This document shows, piece after piece, positions 23,642 to 33,248 of a stretch of 64,000 nt of DNA (positions are counted from its first letter, which is position 1; each line of letters starts with the position of its first letter). The position numbers were made by a program, and so were the translations under genes. A model generated the notes under the pieces. That model worked only from the letters and a program-made list of their open reading frames with translations. It made no database searches and was not told the origin of the DNA. The DNA comes from Cocleimonas flava (GTDB lineage Bacteria; Pseudomonadota; Gammaproteobacteria; Thiotrichales; Thiotrichaceae): assembly GCF_004339015.1 (NCBI RefSeq), contig NZ_SMFQ01000003.1, positions 992,001 to 1,056,000 on the forward strand, written 5' to 3'.

Positions 23642-26398
23642 TCAAACTGCCGATAATTTCACCGCACAATATTTCACTTCTGCAATTTTCGCGGCAGGAT
23701 CCAAGGCTGCATTGGTCAGCACATTAGCAGCTGCTTCGAAATAACAAAACGGCATAAACACAGTACCAACCGGAGAATTATCGCTAACCTTGATTTTCGC
23801 TTGAAGCTCACCGCGTCTGGTTTCGAGTTTGAGGATATCACCATCCTCTAAACCTAATTTCAACGCATCACTCATATTCACCGAGATCCATGGTTCTGGT
23901 TCCAGGCTGTCTAATACGGTTGCACGGCGCGTCATACTGCCGGTGTGCCAATGTTCTAATTGACGACCTGTGATAAGTACAAAAGGGTATTCTTCATCAG
24001 GTTGCTCATCGGGAGATACGATATCCGCAGGGACTAGTTTTACTTTGCCACTGACTGTGGGGAAATCTTTCTTGAAGATCACGGGCTCACCTGCATCCCC
24101 TTCATTTTCACACGGATAAGTCACACTTTCGTTTTCTAAACGTTCCCAGGTAATACCTGCGATAGAGTCCATTGCCTGTCGCATTTCATTGAAAATATCT
24201 TTCGGCCCCTGGTAGTTCCAATCCAGACCCAGGCGCTTCGCTATTTCCTGGATAATCCACCAGTCCTGTTTTGCTTCTCCTGGAGGATTGATAGCCTGAC
24301 GCCCCATTTGCACAGCACGATCAGAGTTACTATAAGTCCCCGTTTTTTCTGGATTTGCCGCAGCAGGAAGCACAACATCGGCATAGAATGCCGTTTCTGT
24401 CAGGAACAAATCTTGCACCACAAAGTGCTCTAACTTTGCCATTGCCTCACGCGCATGTAACACATCAGGATCAGACATAGCCGGATTCTCACCTTCGACA
24501 TACATCCCTTTGATGATGCCATCGTAGGCAGCATTCATCATCTCGACGGTAGTAATACCCGGCTTGTCATCGAGCGCTTCTACATTCCAGAGTTTTCTAA
24601 AGCGATCTTGATTTTCTTCGAGTGTCACTGGCTGATAGTCTGGGAATACCATAGGAATCAAACCAACATCTGATGCGCCCTGCACATTATTTTGTCCGCG
24701 TAACGGATGTAAGCCTGTACCGTCTCGACCAATTTGCCCTGTGATCATACACAGTGAAATCAAACAACGCGCATTATCGGTGCCATGCACGTGTTGTGAG
24801 ATACCCATACCCCATAGAATCATGGCGTTGTTTGCGTTTGCATACATGCGTGCGACATCACGAATTTGTTCTGCACTAACACCACATATAGGCGACATCA
24901 CCTCTGGCGAATAATCCTGTAGATGTTCTTTTAGTGTTAGGAAATCTTCCGTACGCGTTTCTATAAATTCTTTATCGGTCAGTCCTTCTGTGACAATTAC
25001 ATGCATCATCGCATTGAGTAATGCAACGTCAGATGACGGTTTGAATTGCACATGCTGAGCAGCGTGTCGCTTCATCTCTGAACCACGTGGATCCATTAAA
25101 ATCAACTTCGTACCATTCTTGATGGCGTTCTTCATCCACGTCGCACCCACTGGATGGTTTACCGTTGGATTAGCGCCGATAATGATAATCACATCTGCTT
25201 TTTGCACATCAGCCATTGGGTTTGAAACTGCCCCCGAACCAAAACCTTCCAGCATTGCAGTCACCGAAGAAGCATGACAAAGACGCGTACAATGATCGAC
25301 GTTATTCGTTTGAAAACCGGTGCGGATTAACTTCTGGAAGATATACGCTTCTTCGTTACTACCCTTGGCGGAACCCAATCCTGCGAGTGCATATTTGCCG
25401 TCTTTTGCGATGATTTTCTTTAAACCTTCAGCGGCAAAATCGAGTGCTTCATCCCACGTTGCTTCGCGGAAAATCTCAAAAGGCTTGCCAGGATCAAAAT
25501 CCAGTAAGGCTGTTTTAGGAACATCATCACGACGAATCAAAGGAACCGTAAGTCGTTCTGGACTGTGAATATAATCAAAGCCATAACGACCTTTGACGCA
25601 CAAGCGTCCTTTATTCGCGATTCCATTTCTGCCTTCGACATGCAGAATTTTATTGTCTTTGACGTTGTAAGTCAGCAAACAGCCAACACCACAATAAGGA
25701 CAGACCGAATCGACTTTCTTGTCCGGCACAATCATGCCGACACCGTTAGCGGGCATTAACGCACCCGTAGGACAGGCTTGCACACATTCGCCACAACCAA
25801 CACAGGTACTTTCACCCATGGCATCATCGACATCGAAGACAATTTTTGTTTCGCCGCCGCGTTTTGCCAAACCAATTACATCATTCACTTGCACATCACG
25901 ACAGGCGCGTAAACAACGCGTACAGTGAATACAGGCATCAAGATTTACACCAATAGCCGGGTGTGAGAAGTCATGTTCAACTTTAGTGCGGGATTCAAAA
26001 CGTGATGCTTGTACATCCAGCCTTTTTGACCAGTGCTGTAACTCGTTATCCAGTTTGTATTGCTCTTCTGGCATATCGGCATTGAGTAATTCCAACACCA
26101 TTTTTTGCGCTTTTACTGCACGCTCATTATTTGTTGAAACCTTCATATCCTGACTCGGATTACGACAGCATGAAGGCGCTAAAACTCGTTCTCCATCAAT
26201 CTCAACCATGCAAGCACGACAGTTTCCGACTTCTTCAAGACCATCTTTGTAACACAAGGTTGGAATCTCAACACCGTTGCGCTGGGCTGCTTTTAGGATA
26301 GTTTCGTCTTTATCCGCGGTAATTCTTTTTCCGTTGAGTTCGAATTCGATAGTTGTTTTTGAGCTTGTAGTTGTTGTAGCTGTAGTAGCAGAACTCAT
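23642..26398 (-). CDS. fdsA: NAD-dependent formate dehydrogenase, molybdenum/tungsten alpha subunit (FdsA-type)
   Basis: Catalytic subunit oxidising formate to CO2, cytosolic, 918 residues. A 2Fe-2S ferredoxin domain comes first (CYKDGLEEVGNCRAC, about residues 45-75), then a NuoG-like His/Cys 4Fe-4S segment and two 4Fe-4S motifs (CIHCTRCLRAC and CVGCGECVQAC, residues 150-215), then the 4Fe-4S site CPYCGVGC (near 235) and the molybdopterin domains. The active-site ligand is cysteine, in TRLCHASS near residue 373. The molybdopterin dinucleotide-binding C-terminal domain begins near 800. The start overlaps the stop of the beta subunit gene by ATGA. No fdsC/fdsD accessory gene follows. Confidence 0.93.
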   Translation of the reverse strand: MSSATTATTTTSSKTTIEFELNGKRITADKDETILKAAQRNGVEIPTLCYKDGLEEVGNCRACMVEIDGERVLAPSCCRNPSQDMKVSTNNERAVKAQKMVLELLNADMPEEQYKLDNELQHWSKRLDVQASRFESRTKVEHDFSHPAIGVNLDACIHCTRCLRACRDVQVNDVIGLAKRGGETKIVFDVDDAMGESTCVGCGECVQACPTGALMPANGVGMIVPDKKVDSVCPYCGVGCLLTYNVKDNKILHVEGRNGIANKGRLCVKGRYGFDYIHSPERLTVPLIRRDDVPKTALLDFDPGKPFEIFREATWDEALDFAAEGLKKIIAKDGKYALAGLGSAKGSNEEAYIFQKLIRTGFQTNNVDHCTRLCHASSVTAMLEGFGSGAVSNPMADVQKADVIIIIGANPTVNHPVGATWMKNAIKNGTKLILMDPRGSEMKRHAAQHVQFKPSSDVALLNAMMHVIVTEGLTDKEFIETRTEDFLTLKEHLQDYSPEVMSPICGVSAEQIRDVARMYANANNAMILWGMGISQHVHGTDNARCLISLCMITGQIGRDGTGLHPLRGQNNVQGASDVGLIPMVFPDYQPVTLEENQDRFRKLWNVEALDDKPGITTVEMMNAAYDGIIKGMYVEGENPAMSDPDVLHAREAMAKLEHFVVQDLFLTETAFYADVVLPAAANPEKTGTYSNSDRAVQMGRQAINPPGEAKQDWWIIQEIAKRLGLDWNYQGPKDIFNEMRQAMDSIAGITWERLENESVTYPCENEGDAGEPVIFKKDFPTVSGKVKLVPADIVSPDEQPDEEYPFVLITGRQLEHWHTGSMTRRATVLDSLEPEPWISVNMSDALKLGLEDGDILKLETRRGELQAKIKVSDNSPVGTVFMPFCYFEAAANVLTNAALDPAAKIAEVKYCAVKLSAV

Positions 26399-28092
26399 TT
26401 TGACACCCCCCCACTTTCAGGCACTTTTTTTGTTTTACTGGAGGTTTCATTCGGGAAATAGTTAATCACACTGTTCATAGGATTAGGTGCTGCTTGCCCT
26501 AGACCACAGATCGATGCATCCATCATTACCGTGGATAATTCCCCCATTAACTCAGTATCCCATTCTTCTTGTTGCATTAGTTTTACAGCCTTCTCAGTAC
26601 CGACACGGCAAGGTGTGCATTGCCCACAAGATTCATGTCTGAAGAAATTCATCGCATTGATTGCGGCATCACGGGCTGAATCTTTATCTGATAATACAAT
26701 CACCGCCGCAGAACCGATAAACGCACCGTGCTCATTTAAAGTATCGAAATCTAACGGAATGTCAGCCATGCGTTCGGGCAAAATCCCACCTGAGGCACCA
26801 CCGGGAAAGTAGCCATAGAGTTCCTGACCATCCTGCATCCCACCGCAATATTCATTGACCAATTCACGTAATGTGATGCCAGCTGGCGCCAGATAAACAC
26901 CGGGGTTTTTAACACGCCCGCTAACCGAGAAAGAGCGCAATCCCTGTCTACCATTTTTACCATGTGAGGTAAACCAGTCAGCCCCTTTTTCTACAATTTC
27001 ACGAACCCAGTAAAGCGATTCCATATTGTGTTCAAGCGTTGGGCGACCAAACAAACCGACTTCCGCAAGATACGGTGGACGCAAGCGTGGCATGCCTCGT
27101 TTGCCTTCGATGGATTCGATCATTGCCGATTCTTCACCACAGATATAAGCACCTGCACCTCTGCGTAAATAGATTGGCGGCACGTCTGGAAGTTTGTCTT
27201 TTATAACGGCTAATTCTTGTTCGAGTAATTCTCGTAAGCCTGCATATTCATCACGTAAATAAATGTAGATGGCCGCTGTGCCTACGACTTCAGAAGCAAT
27301 TAACATGCCTTCAAAAAAACGATGTGGATCACGCTCTAAATAATAGCGATCCTTAAACGTACCGGGCTCACCTTCATCGATATTGACTGCCATCAGTCTC
27401 GGTGCGGGTTGTTCCTTAACAATGCGCCATTTACGACCGACAGGAAATCCTGCCCCCCCCAAACCACGCAGACCTGAGTCGTCTTTGGCAGATAGAATAT
27501 CTTCGTGGTGATGCTCTTTCTCTACGACTCGTTTATATAATTCATAGCCTCCGTCTTTTACGTATTGTTCATAACGAATGGCATTTTCTGGCGCTATATC
27601 AGCGGTATTACCTGCTTCAACATCCTCTATGACTTTTTCTGAAGTGGCAAACTGAATAGGTTTAGTGCCGACGACTGCGACAGGTGCTGACTCACAACGG
27701 CCCACACAGGGCACTCGTTGTACGCGTACTTTTTTACCAATTGCAGATTCTAATGTGTCTATTAAAACTTCAGCGCCCGTTAATTCACAACTGATAGAAT
27801 CACACACGCGCACCGTTAGGCTTGCTGGTTTTTGATCGCCTTCTTTGACGATATCAAAGTGATGATAAAAACTCGCAACTTCGTAAACTTCTGTCTGGCT
27901 GATTTTTAATATGGTAGCCAGTGCATGCAGGTGCTCAACGGCTAAACATTGATACTTATCCTGTATCAGGTGTAAATACTCGATCAATAAATCACGCTGC
28001 AAAGGCATGTCTTTTAAAAGAGTCTGAACGTCTAGTAACGCCTCGTTAGATAAAGGACGTCCTCTTCTTTTAATATTTTTTCTCTTTTTCAT
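26395..28092 (-). CDS. fdsB: NAD-dependent formate dehydrogenase, fused gamma-beta subunit (NuoE-NuoF type)
   Basis: Electron-transfer subunit that carries electrons from the alpha subunit to NAD+. Residues 1-165 are a NuoE-like thioredoxin-fold domain with the 2Fe-2S ligands CDSISC and CVGRC. Residues 190-545 are a NuoF-like domain with the FMN/NADH motifs GLRGLGGAGFPVGRKW and GAGAYICGEESAMIES and a 4Fe-4S site in ESCGQCTPC plus a later Cys (ASICGLG). FdsG and FdsB are thus one polypeptide, as in several NAD-linked formate dehydrogenases. The last residues (KKVPESGGVSK) are encoded by a dispersed DNA repeat. The stop overlaps the fdsA start. Confidence 0.93.
   Translation of the reverse strand: MKKRKNIKRRGRPLSNEALLDVQTLLKDMPLQRDLLIEYLHLIQDKYQCLAVEHLHALATILKISQTEVYEVASFYHHFDIVKEGDQKPASLTVRVCDSISCELTGAEVLIDTLESAIGKKVRVQRVPCVGRCESAPVAVVGTKPIQFATSEKVIEDVEAGNTADIAPENAIRYEQYVKDGGYELYKRVVEKEHHHEDILSAKDDSGLRGLGGAGFPVGRKWRIVKEQPAPRLMAVNIDEGEPGTFKDRYYLERDPHRFFEGMLIASEVVGTAAIYIYLRDEYAGLRELLEQELAVIKDKLPDVPPIYLRRGAGAYICGEESAMIESIEGKRGMPRLRPPYLAEVGLFGRPTLEHNMESLYWVREIVEKGADWFTSHGKNGRQGLRSFSVSGRVKNPGVYLAPAGITLRELVNEYCGGMQDGQELYGYFPGGASGGILPERMADIPLDFDTLNEHGAFIGSAAVIVLSDKDSARDAAINAMNFFRHESCGQCTPCRVGTEKAVKLMQQEEWDTELMGELSTVMMDASICGLGQAAPNPMNSVINYFPNETSSKTKKVPESGGVSK
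26404..26431 (+). repeat. C-rich dispersed repeat, copy 9, inside the 3' end of fdsB
   Basis: CACCCCCCC, ACTTT, CAGGCAC, T7, diverged by one base in the core (CACTTT for TACTTT). It lies entirely within the fdsB reading frame and supplies its last residues before the stop at 26395-26397. In the fdsB direction the message reads A7 ... G7. Confidence 0.8.
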
Positions 28093-28392
28093 CTACATCT
28101 CTGCCTTTGTCAAAGCTAAATTAGTTTTATATACATTGTGAACTGTCGGAGGGTAATTCTGAAGTGCGCTAATATTCGAGCGAATTTATCAGTAAATCTA
28201 CCCTTATTATCTTACGAATAATCTAATAAAAATTATCATTTAATAACGATTCCAATCATAGCCGACTATAGCGAAAAACAATCGCATGAATGTTTTAATT
28301 GCGAACATAATAGTTCGATTAACCACCTTAAACTCAAGATGATTAACCGATTCTGGAGAATGCGTTACACAGTAAGAATAACTGTATCGCTA
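28093..28392. other. Intergenic region upstream of fdsB
   Basis: 300 AT-rich bases between frmB and fdsB, both on the minus strand. The right side is the 3' flank of frmB and the left side the leader of fdsB. There is no dispersed repeat, clear hairpin or PHB-type site. The formate dehydrogenase genes therefore probably have their own promoter. Confidence 0.5.
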
Positions 28393-29235
28393 TTAGCTTC
28401 TTAGTTGTTTCTCATGAAATGCTAAGTGTTCACCAATAAATGTAGAGATGAAATGATAGCTATGATCATAACCATCCTGCATTCTCAAGGTAATTGGAAA
28501 ATCTGCCGCATCGCACGCCGCTTGTAAATTCTGAGGATATAATTGATCGGCAAGGAATTCATCATCCAGACCACTATCAATTAACACTGGTAATTTTTCA
28601 GCGCCATTTTTCACTAATTCGGTTGCATCGTATGCGTTCCAGATACTTTTATCATCCCCCAGATACGCACCAAAACAGCCTTCACCCCAAGCGCAATTTA
28701 CGGGATTACAGATAGGTGCAAACGCGGATACTGATTGATACATTCCTGCATTTTTAAACGCACAGATTAACGCGCCGTGACCACCCATTGAATGCCCTGT
28801 TATCGAACGAACGCCAGGAATAATCGGGAAGTTTTGTTCTGCTAACTCGACCAGTTCTTTGGTTACATAATCGTACATCTGATAATTTTTAGACCATGGC
28901 TCTTGTGTTGCATTAACGTAGAAACCAGCACCTTTACCGAGATCATAACGATCTTCTTCATCCGGAACATCATCACCACGAGGACTTGTATCTGGAATAA
29001 TTAAGGCTATGCCCAATTCAGAAGCGTAACGTTGCGCGCCAGCTTTGGTACGAAAGTTATCATCAGTACAGGTTAAACCTGATAACCAGTAAACGGCTGG
29101 CACTTTTTCTGTTTCTGCTAATGGTGGTAAATAAACCGAGAAAGTCATTTCACAGTTACAGCTTGATGATTGATGCGTATAGCGTTTTAAAAAACCACCA
29201 AACTCTTTGACACTTTCAGTTTCTTGAATAGACAT
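28393..29235 (-). CDS. frmB: S-formylglutathione hydrolase FrmB/FghA
   Basis: Hydrolyses S-formylglutathione to formate and glutathione, the second step of glutathione-dependent formaldehyde oxidation. 280 residues, esterase D family: LPPLAETEKVPAVYWLSGLT with the oxyanion motif SGLTCTDDNF, nucleophile elbow GHSMGGHGAL (Ser near residue 147), Asp in DSGLDDEFL and His in DGYDHSYHFI. AAGGAAAT lies upstream of the start. It follows frmA on the same strand with a 124-base gap that holds a dispersed repeat. All catalytic positions are present, so the call is firm. Confidence 0.94.
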   Translation of the reverse strand: MSIQETESVKEFGGFLKRYTHQSSSCNCEMTFSVYLPPLAETEKVPAVYWLSGLTCTDDNFRTKAGAQRYASELGIALIIPDTSPRGDDVPDEEDRYDLGKGAGFYVNATQEPWSKNYQMYDYVTKELVELAEQNFPIIPGVRSITGHSMGGHGALICAFKNAGMYQSVSAFAPICNPVNCAWGEGCFGAYLGDDKSIWNAYDATELVKNGAEKLPVLIDSGLDDEFLADQLYPQNLQAACDAADFPITLRMQDGYDHSYHFISTFIGEHLAFHEKQLRS

Positions 29236-29313
29236 ATTTACTCTATTTCCTTCTTAATTCTTTTGTTATTACATATGTAGATAAACCAGGAGGACGCCAA
29301 TAAATAATAATGG

Positions 29314-29340
29314 CACCCCCCTACTTTGAGGCATTTTTTT
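29314..29340 (+). repeat. C-rich dispersed repeat, copy 10, between frmA and frmB
   Basis: CACCCCC, TACTTT, GAGGCA, T7. The orientation is opposite to frmA and frmB, which share the minus strand, so it sits antisense inside what should be one transcript. Confidence 0.8.
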
Positions 29341-29359
29341 AATTCAATTAGAACTAGAA

Positions 29360-30472
29360 TTAAAACTCAATAACAGAACGAATACTCTCGCCGCTATGCA
29401 TTAAATCAAATGCTCTATTGATGTCTTCTAATGGCATCTTGTGAGTAACCAAACTATCTAGCTCGATCTCTCCTGCCATGTAACGATCAACATAACCCGG
29501 AAGTTCAGTTCTGCCTTTTACACCACCGAATGCCGTTCCCATCCAGGTACGACCAACAACCAGGTTGAATGGACGCGTTTGAATGACCTGACCAGCGCCA
29601 GCTACACCAATTACCACTGACTTACCCCAACCCATGTGCGTACACTCTAGTGCATCACGCATAACGTGGACATTACCAATACACTCGAATGAGTAATCTG
29701 GGCCACCATCAAAGGTATCCTGCATATATTCTACAAAGCCACCTTCTGGAATATCTTTAGGGTTTACAAAATCAGTACAACCTAATTGTTTAGCGAACTC
29801 GAACTTATCAGGGTTGATATCGATACCGATGATACGCTTAGCACCCGCCATTACCGCACCTTGAATACACGATAAACCAATACCACCCAGTCCAAATACT
29901 GCCACGGTAGAGCCTGCTTCAACTTTAGCTGTATTCAGCACAGCGCCGATACCTGTTGTAACACCACAACCTAACAAACAAGCCTTATCCAAAGGTGCGG
30001 CTTTATTTATTTTTGCCAGTGCGATTTCTGGAACAACCGTGTACTCAGAAAACGTCGAACAGCCCATGTAATGGAAGATGTCTTTACCGCCCTGAGAGAA
30101 ACGACGTGTACCATCAGGCATATAACCGGTCCAGATAGTTGGTGCTATTGTCTGACATAAATTCGACTTGGTTGAATTACAGTATTCACAATCACCACAT
30201 TCAGCGATGTAAAGTGGAATTACATGATCACCGACTTCCAGGTTCTTAACTCCGGGACCTAACTCAACAACTTCACAACCCCCTTCGTGTCCTAAAATAC
30301 AAGGAAACGAACCTTCAGGATCATCCCCAGAAAGTGTGAATGCATCGGTATGACATACGCCAGACGCGATGACTTTAAGGAGAACTTCGCCCTCTTTTGG
30401 TCCCATTACTTCTACTTCCTCTATGACTAGAGGCTTTTTTGGTTCCCATGCTACTGCTGCTTTACATTTCAT
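29360..30472 (-). CDS. frmA: S-(hydroxymethyl)glutathione dehydrogenase / class III alcohol dehydrogenase
   Basis: Oxidises the spontaneous formaldehyde-glutathione adduct to S-formylglutathione with NAD+. 370 residues, zinc alcohol dehydrogenase family. Catalytic zinc ligands are in SGVCHTDAF and GHEGG and the later Cys in LGCGVTTG. The structural zinc cluster is in [15 protein letters not shown]. The nucleotide fold is [13 protein letters not shown] followed by GIDINPDKF. Class III features such as [10 protein letters not shown] are present. GGAG lies upstream of the start. It follows the Sco gene by 75 bases on the same strand, so formaldehyde from the upstream MtoX would be handled by the same gene set. 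Confidence 0.95.
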   Translation of the reverse strand: MKCKAAVAWEPKKPLVIEEVEVMGPKEGEVLLKVIASGVCHTDAFTLSGDDPEGSFPCILGHEGGCEVVELGPGVKNLEVGDHVIPLYIAECGDCEYCNSTKSNLCQTIAPTIWTGYMPDGTRRFSQGGKDIFHYMGCSTFSEYTVVPEIALAKINKAAPLDKACLLGCGVTTGIGAVLNTAKVEAGSTVAVFGLGGIGLSCIQGAVMAGAKRIIGIDINPDKFEFAKQLGCTDFVNPKDIPEGGFVEYMQDTFDGGPDYSFECIGNVHVMRDALECTHMGWGKSVVIGVAGAGQVIQTRPFNLVVGRTWMGTAFGGVKGRTELPGYVDRYMAGEIELDSLVTHKMPLEDINRAFDLMHSGESIRSVIEF

Positions 30473-30547
30473 TTGAATAATTCTCCGTTTTAAAATGCTA
30501 ATTTAAAATATGTATAGTATGTTTTGACTAAAGATTACAAAAAATCT

Positions 30548-31138
30548 TTAGAGTTTGTTAATTTCGTTTTTTATCACACGTAAAATATGATCTGTCGGTA
30601 GTCCAAAAGGTATGATATTTAATAACTTACCGTCGGCGCCTAAAACGTATAAATTAGCCGAATGGTCTACCAGATAATAATCACTCCCTTTTTTCTTTGA
30701 ATGAATTTTGGTTTGTACCTTATACGCATCAGCAACCGCACTTATTTCATCAATACTCCCTGTAAGCCCAATTAAATCAGGGCTAAAAAAAGGAACATAG
30801 TTTTTCAACTTATCGGGAGTATCACGTTCTGGATCTACCGAAATGAATAATGCGCTCACATTATCAGCATCATCGCCGAGGGATCTTAACACCTTGGCTA
30901 ATGAAGATAACTCGCTTGGGCAAATATCGGGGCAAAAAGTATAACCAAAGAAAATCAATACCAACTTGCCACGTAACTGCTTTAGTTCAAACGGTTTTCC
31001 ATCATGGTCTGTTAACGTAAAGTCACCACCAACACGAGTCGTTTCACTGGCATAAACAATTCCAGTGCCGGATTGTAAAGTCATACTTAAAAGCATGACA
31101 AGTCCTGAAAACCCAAGTTTGTTTAATATGCTCCTCAC
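30548..31138 (-). CDS. SCO1/SenC copper-handling protein
   Basis: Periplasmic thioredoxin-fold copper chaperone of 196 residues with an N-terminal hydrophobic signal or anchor (about residues 8-30). The copper ligands of the family are intact: FCPDICPSE (CxxxC near residue 70) and the His of DHSANLYVLG near 160. It begins with GTG, one base overlapping the TAG of the Sco-MauG gene, with GGAGC 9 bases upstream. SCO1/SenC is a recurring neighbour of mtoX, and copper delivery to the methanethiol oxidase is the likely role (family knowledge plus inference). Confidence 0.92.
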   Translation of the reverse strand: MRSILNKLGFSGLVMLLSMTLQSGTGIVYASETTRVGGDFTLTDHDGKPFELKQLRGKLVLIFFGYTFCPDICPSELSSLAKVLRSLGDDADNVSALFISVDPERDTPDKLKNYVPFFSPDLIGLTGSIDEISAVADAYKVQTKIHSKKKGSDYYLVDHSANLYVLGADGKLLNIIPFGLPTDHILRVIKNEINKL

Positions 31139-33123
31139 TAATTATTTGCTCCATCGTGCGCCCAATTCGGGTCACTATTAGTAAGGTCGCCAATGGGTGC
31201 ATCGAAAGCATCTGACACCAGCATATCGACATTACTTCCGGTTAGTGCTTTCAGGAATGACACCAAATCACTCTGTTCTTGTTCTGATAAACCCAACGGT
31301 GTGATCAACGGATCTAACAGTTTATTTTTCACCCCGCCTTTATTGTAAAAACTGACGACATCATAGAGTGTCTGTAATGAGCCATTGTGCATATATGGTG
31401 CGGTTAAACTAATATTTCGCAGGCTCGGCGTTTTATATTTCCAGCGATCATCCGGGTTTTGTGTTATTTCATATAACCCCGTATCAGCTGCTTTCTTTTC
31501 GCCGACAGAATCCAGTATCGCACTATCAACCTCAACGAATACACCTGGGGCTAAAACAACCCGTTCTGTAACCGGTTTAATACCCATCGCTTCGTTGTAA
31601 CCAATACCGGTGTTATGCAATTTATTGTCGGTAAATAAAGCATGATCTTCACTAATGGTATGGCAGCTACTGCAGCGGCCTTTCCCTGTGAAAATCTGAA
31701 ATCCGCGTTGTGCTTTTTTACTTAAAGCGCCTTCTTGTTTACCAAAGTACCAACGATCAAAGGAAGAGTCTGCAGATACCAATGTTCTCTGATAATCAGC
31801 TAATGCACGACCTAGATTTCGCATATTCACGCCACCGCCATCAAATGCTTTTTCAAACAAACCTTTGTAGTCAGGCATTTGTTTAATCTTATTGATGACA
31901 TGACCAATCGAAGGATTAGACATTTCATTATGTGCTAATAACGGCCCCCATATTTGTTGTTCCAAGGTCTGTTCACGACCATCGTGGAACAGACTAGTGT
32001 TGTAAGCGACATTGTACAAAGTGGGGGAATTACGCCGATGACTTCGACCCTCAATGCCTATTGCCATCGCTAGTTCATTATTGGCAAACCCTTGCTCAGG
32101 GATATGGCAAATAGCGCAAGAAAAAGTATCGTTGAACGATAATCTCCGATCAAAAAACAACCTACGACCTAGCTCTATTTTTTCTGTGGTTAATCGATTA
32201 GTTTCTGGCTCTGGAACTGCTGGTAAACCTAATGGTGGGTTTTTAGCTAATGCCAATAAATCTGCTTTGGCGCCGCGACGTGCGCTGATAGATTTACTTC
32301 GGGTGACATAATCACCTGTTTCGTAGCCGCTTTTGTCATCACCCGGAACAGATAATATGGGAACTAGGTGATTATCTTTTTCTGTATTTTCATTACTCGC
32401 AATCTTGTATGAATCATCTTCCAGAATCAGTGTTTTAATATCCGTTATTATTAAATCAGGATGTAAAAAACCCAGACTATATATATTACGAATTTTTAAT
32501 TTCGGGTCGATCAGAAACACTCTTAATATATGCGAAATATCCCCAGTTTCTTCACCGTTAACGCTCATTTCACGTTGAATATCCTGATTATAATCTTGCA
32601 GGATTGGTTCAAGCGCCGACAAAGAGGACGTCGTTAAAAAACGCCACTCTCCCTTATCACCAGCAAACTTGAAATTTGCTCCGTATAGACGCATTACTTC
32701 GGGCGAATCGTGTTCTGGATCAAAACTCAGGCTGGCTAAACGTAATTTACTCGCAAGCACAGGATCTGTTTTCATTTCTGCTTTTAATTTATAAAAAACA
32801 TAAGAAGCCAAAGGACAGCCATTCACATCTTTACAGTTACTGTAGATAAAACTTAAGAGTGTGTATTTCCCCTCGTAAATATCATGTAACGAATTTTCTC
32901 GACCTTGTTCATCCAGAATTTTACCGTCAGGCGCATTGCCTAATGGTGGAAGTTTATAGCTTCCTGCCGCGGCCATTTTATAGCCTAAAGAACCGTAACC
33001 CGGAGCCAGTGGAATTGTATTATTTATTTTTGATGTAGCATTATTCTCAAGCGATGCAGCACTAATCTCAAACATAGCAAGGAAACAACTAAACAGAATT
33101 ACCCCCGCACTAAATACTTTCAT
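31138..33123 (-). CDS. Sco-like domain fused to MauG-type di-haem peroxidase
   Basis: 661-residue periplasmic protein. After a signal peptide (cleavage probably near ISAAS) comes a Sco/thioredoxin-fold domain (about residues 55-245). Its cysteines are spaced C-x5-C (CKDVNGC) instead of CxxxC, and it has a His in SHILRVFLID. From about residue 280 follows a MauG/cytochrome c peroxidase region with two c-haem motifs, CAICH (near 338) and CSSCH (near 484), and LYNVAYNTSLFHDGREQTLEQQ. mauG and SCO1 homologues are known mtoX neighbours as separate genes; here one is fused. It may mature or activate MtoX. The gene starts 126 bases after mtoX ends and overlaps the next gene by one base. Confidence 0.9.
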   Translation of the reverse strand: MKVFSAGVILFSCFLAMFEISAASLENNATSKINNTIPLAPGYGSLGYKMAAAGSYKLPPLGNAPDGKILDEQGRENSLHDIYEGKYTLLSFIYSNCKDVNGCPLASYVFYKLKAEMKTDPVLASKLRLASLSFDPEHDSPEVMRLYGANFKFAGDKGEWRFLTTSSLSALEPILQDYNQDIQREMSVNGEETGDISHILRVFLIDPKLKIRNIYSLGFLHPDLIITDIKTLILEDDSYKIASNENTEKDNHLVPILSVPGDDKSGYETGDYVTRSKSISARRGAKADLLALAKNPPLGLPAVPEPETNRLTTEKIELGRRLFFDRRLSFNDTFSCAICHIPEQGFANNELAMAIGIEGRSHRRNSPTLYNVAYNTSLFHDGREQTLEQQIWGPLLAHNEMSNPSIGHVINKIKQMPDYKGLFEKAFDGGGVNMRNLGRALADYQRTLVSADSSFDRWYFGKQEGALSKKAQRGFQIFTGKGRCSSCHTISEDHALFTDNKLHNTGIGYNEAMGIKPVTERVVLAPGVFVEVDSAILDSVGEKKAADTGLYEITQNPDDRWKYKTPSLRNISLTAPYMHNGSLQTLYDVVSFYNKGGVKNKLLDPLITPLGLSEQEQSDLVSFLKALTGSNVDMLVSDAFDAPIGDLTNSDPNWAHDGANN

Positions 33124-33248
33124 TGTCTAACACCTTGAATACTGTAATTAAATCGAATCAGTTTTGCCACATGGACAAAACTGATTCTAAAAACCTCACA
33201 GATTATGAGGAGCCAGAAGACTTTATTTTCTTATTATTAAATAACTCA

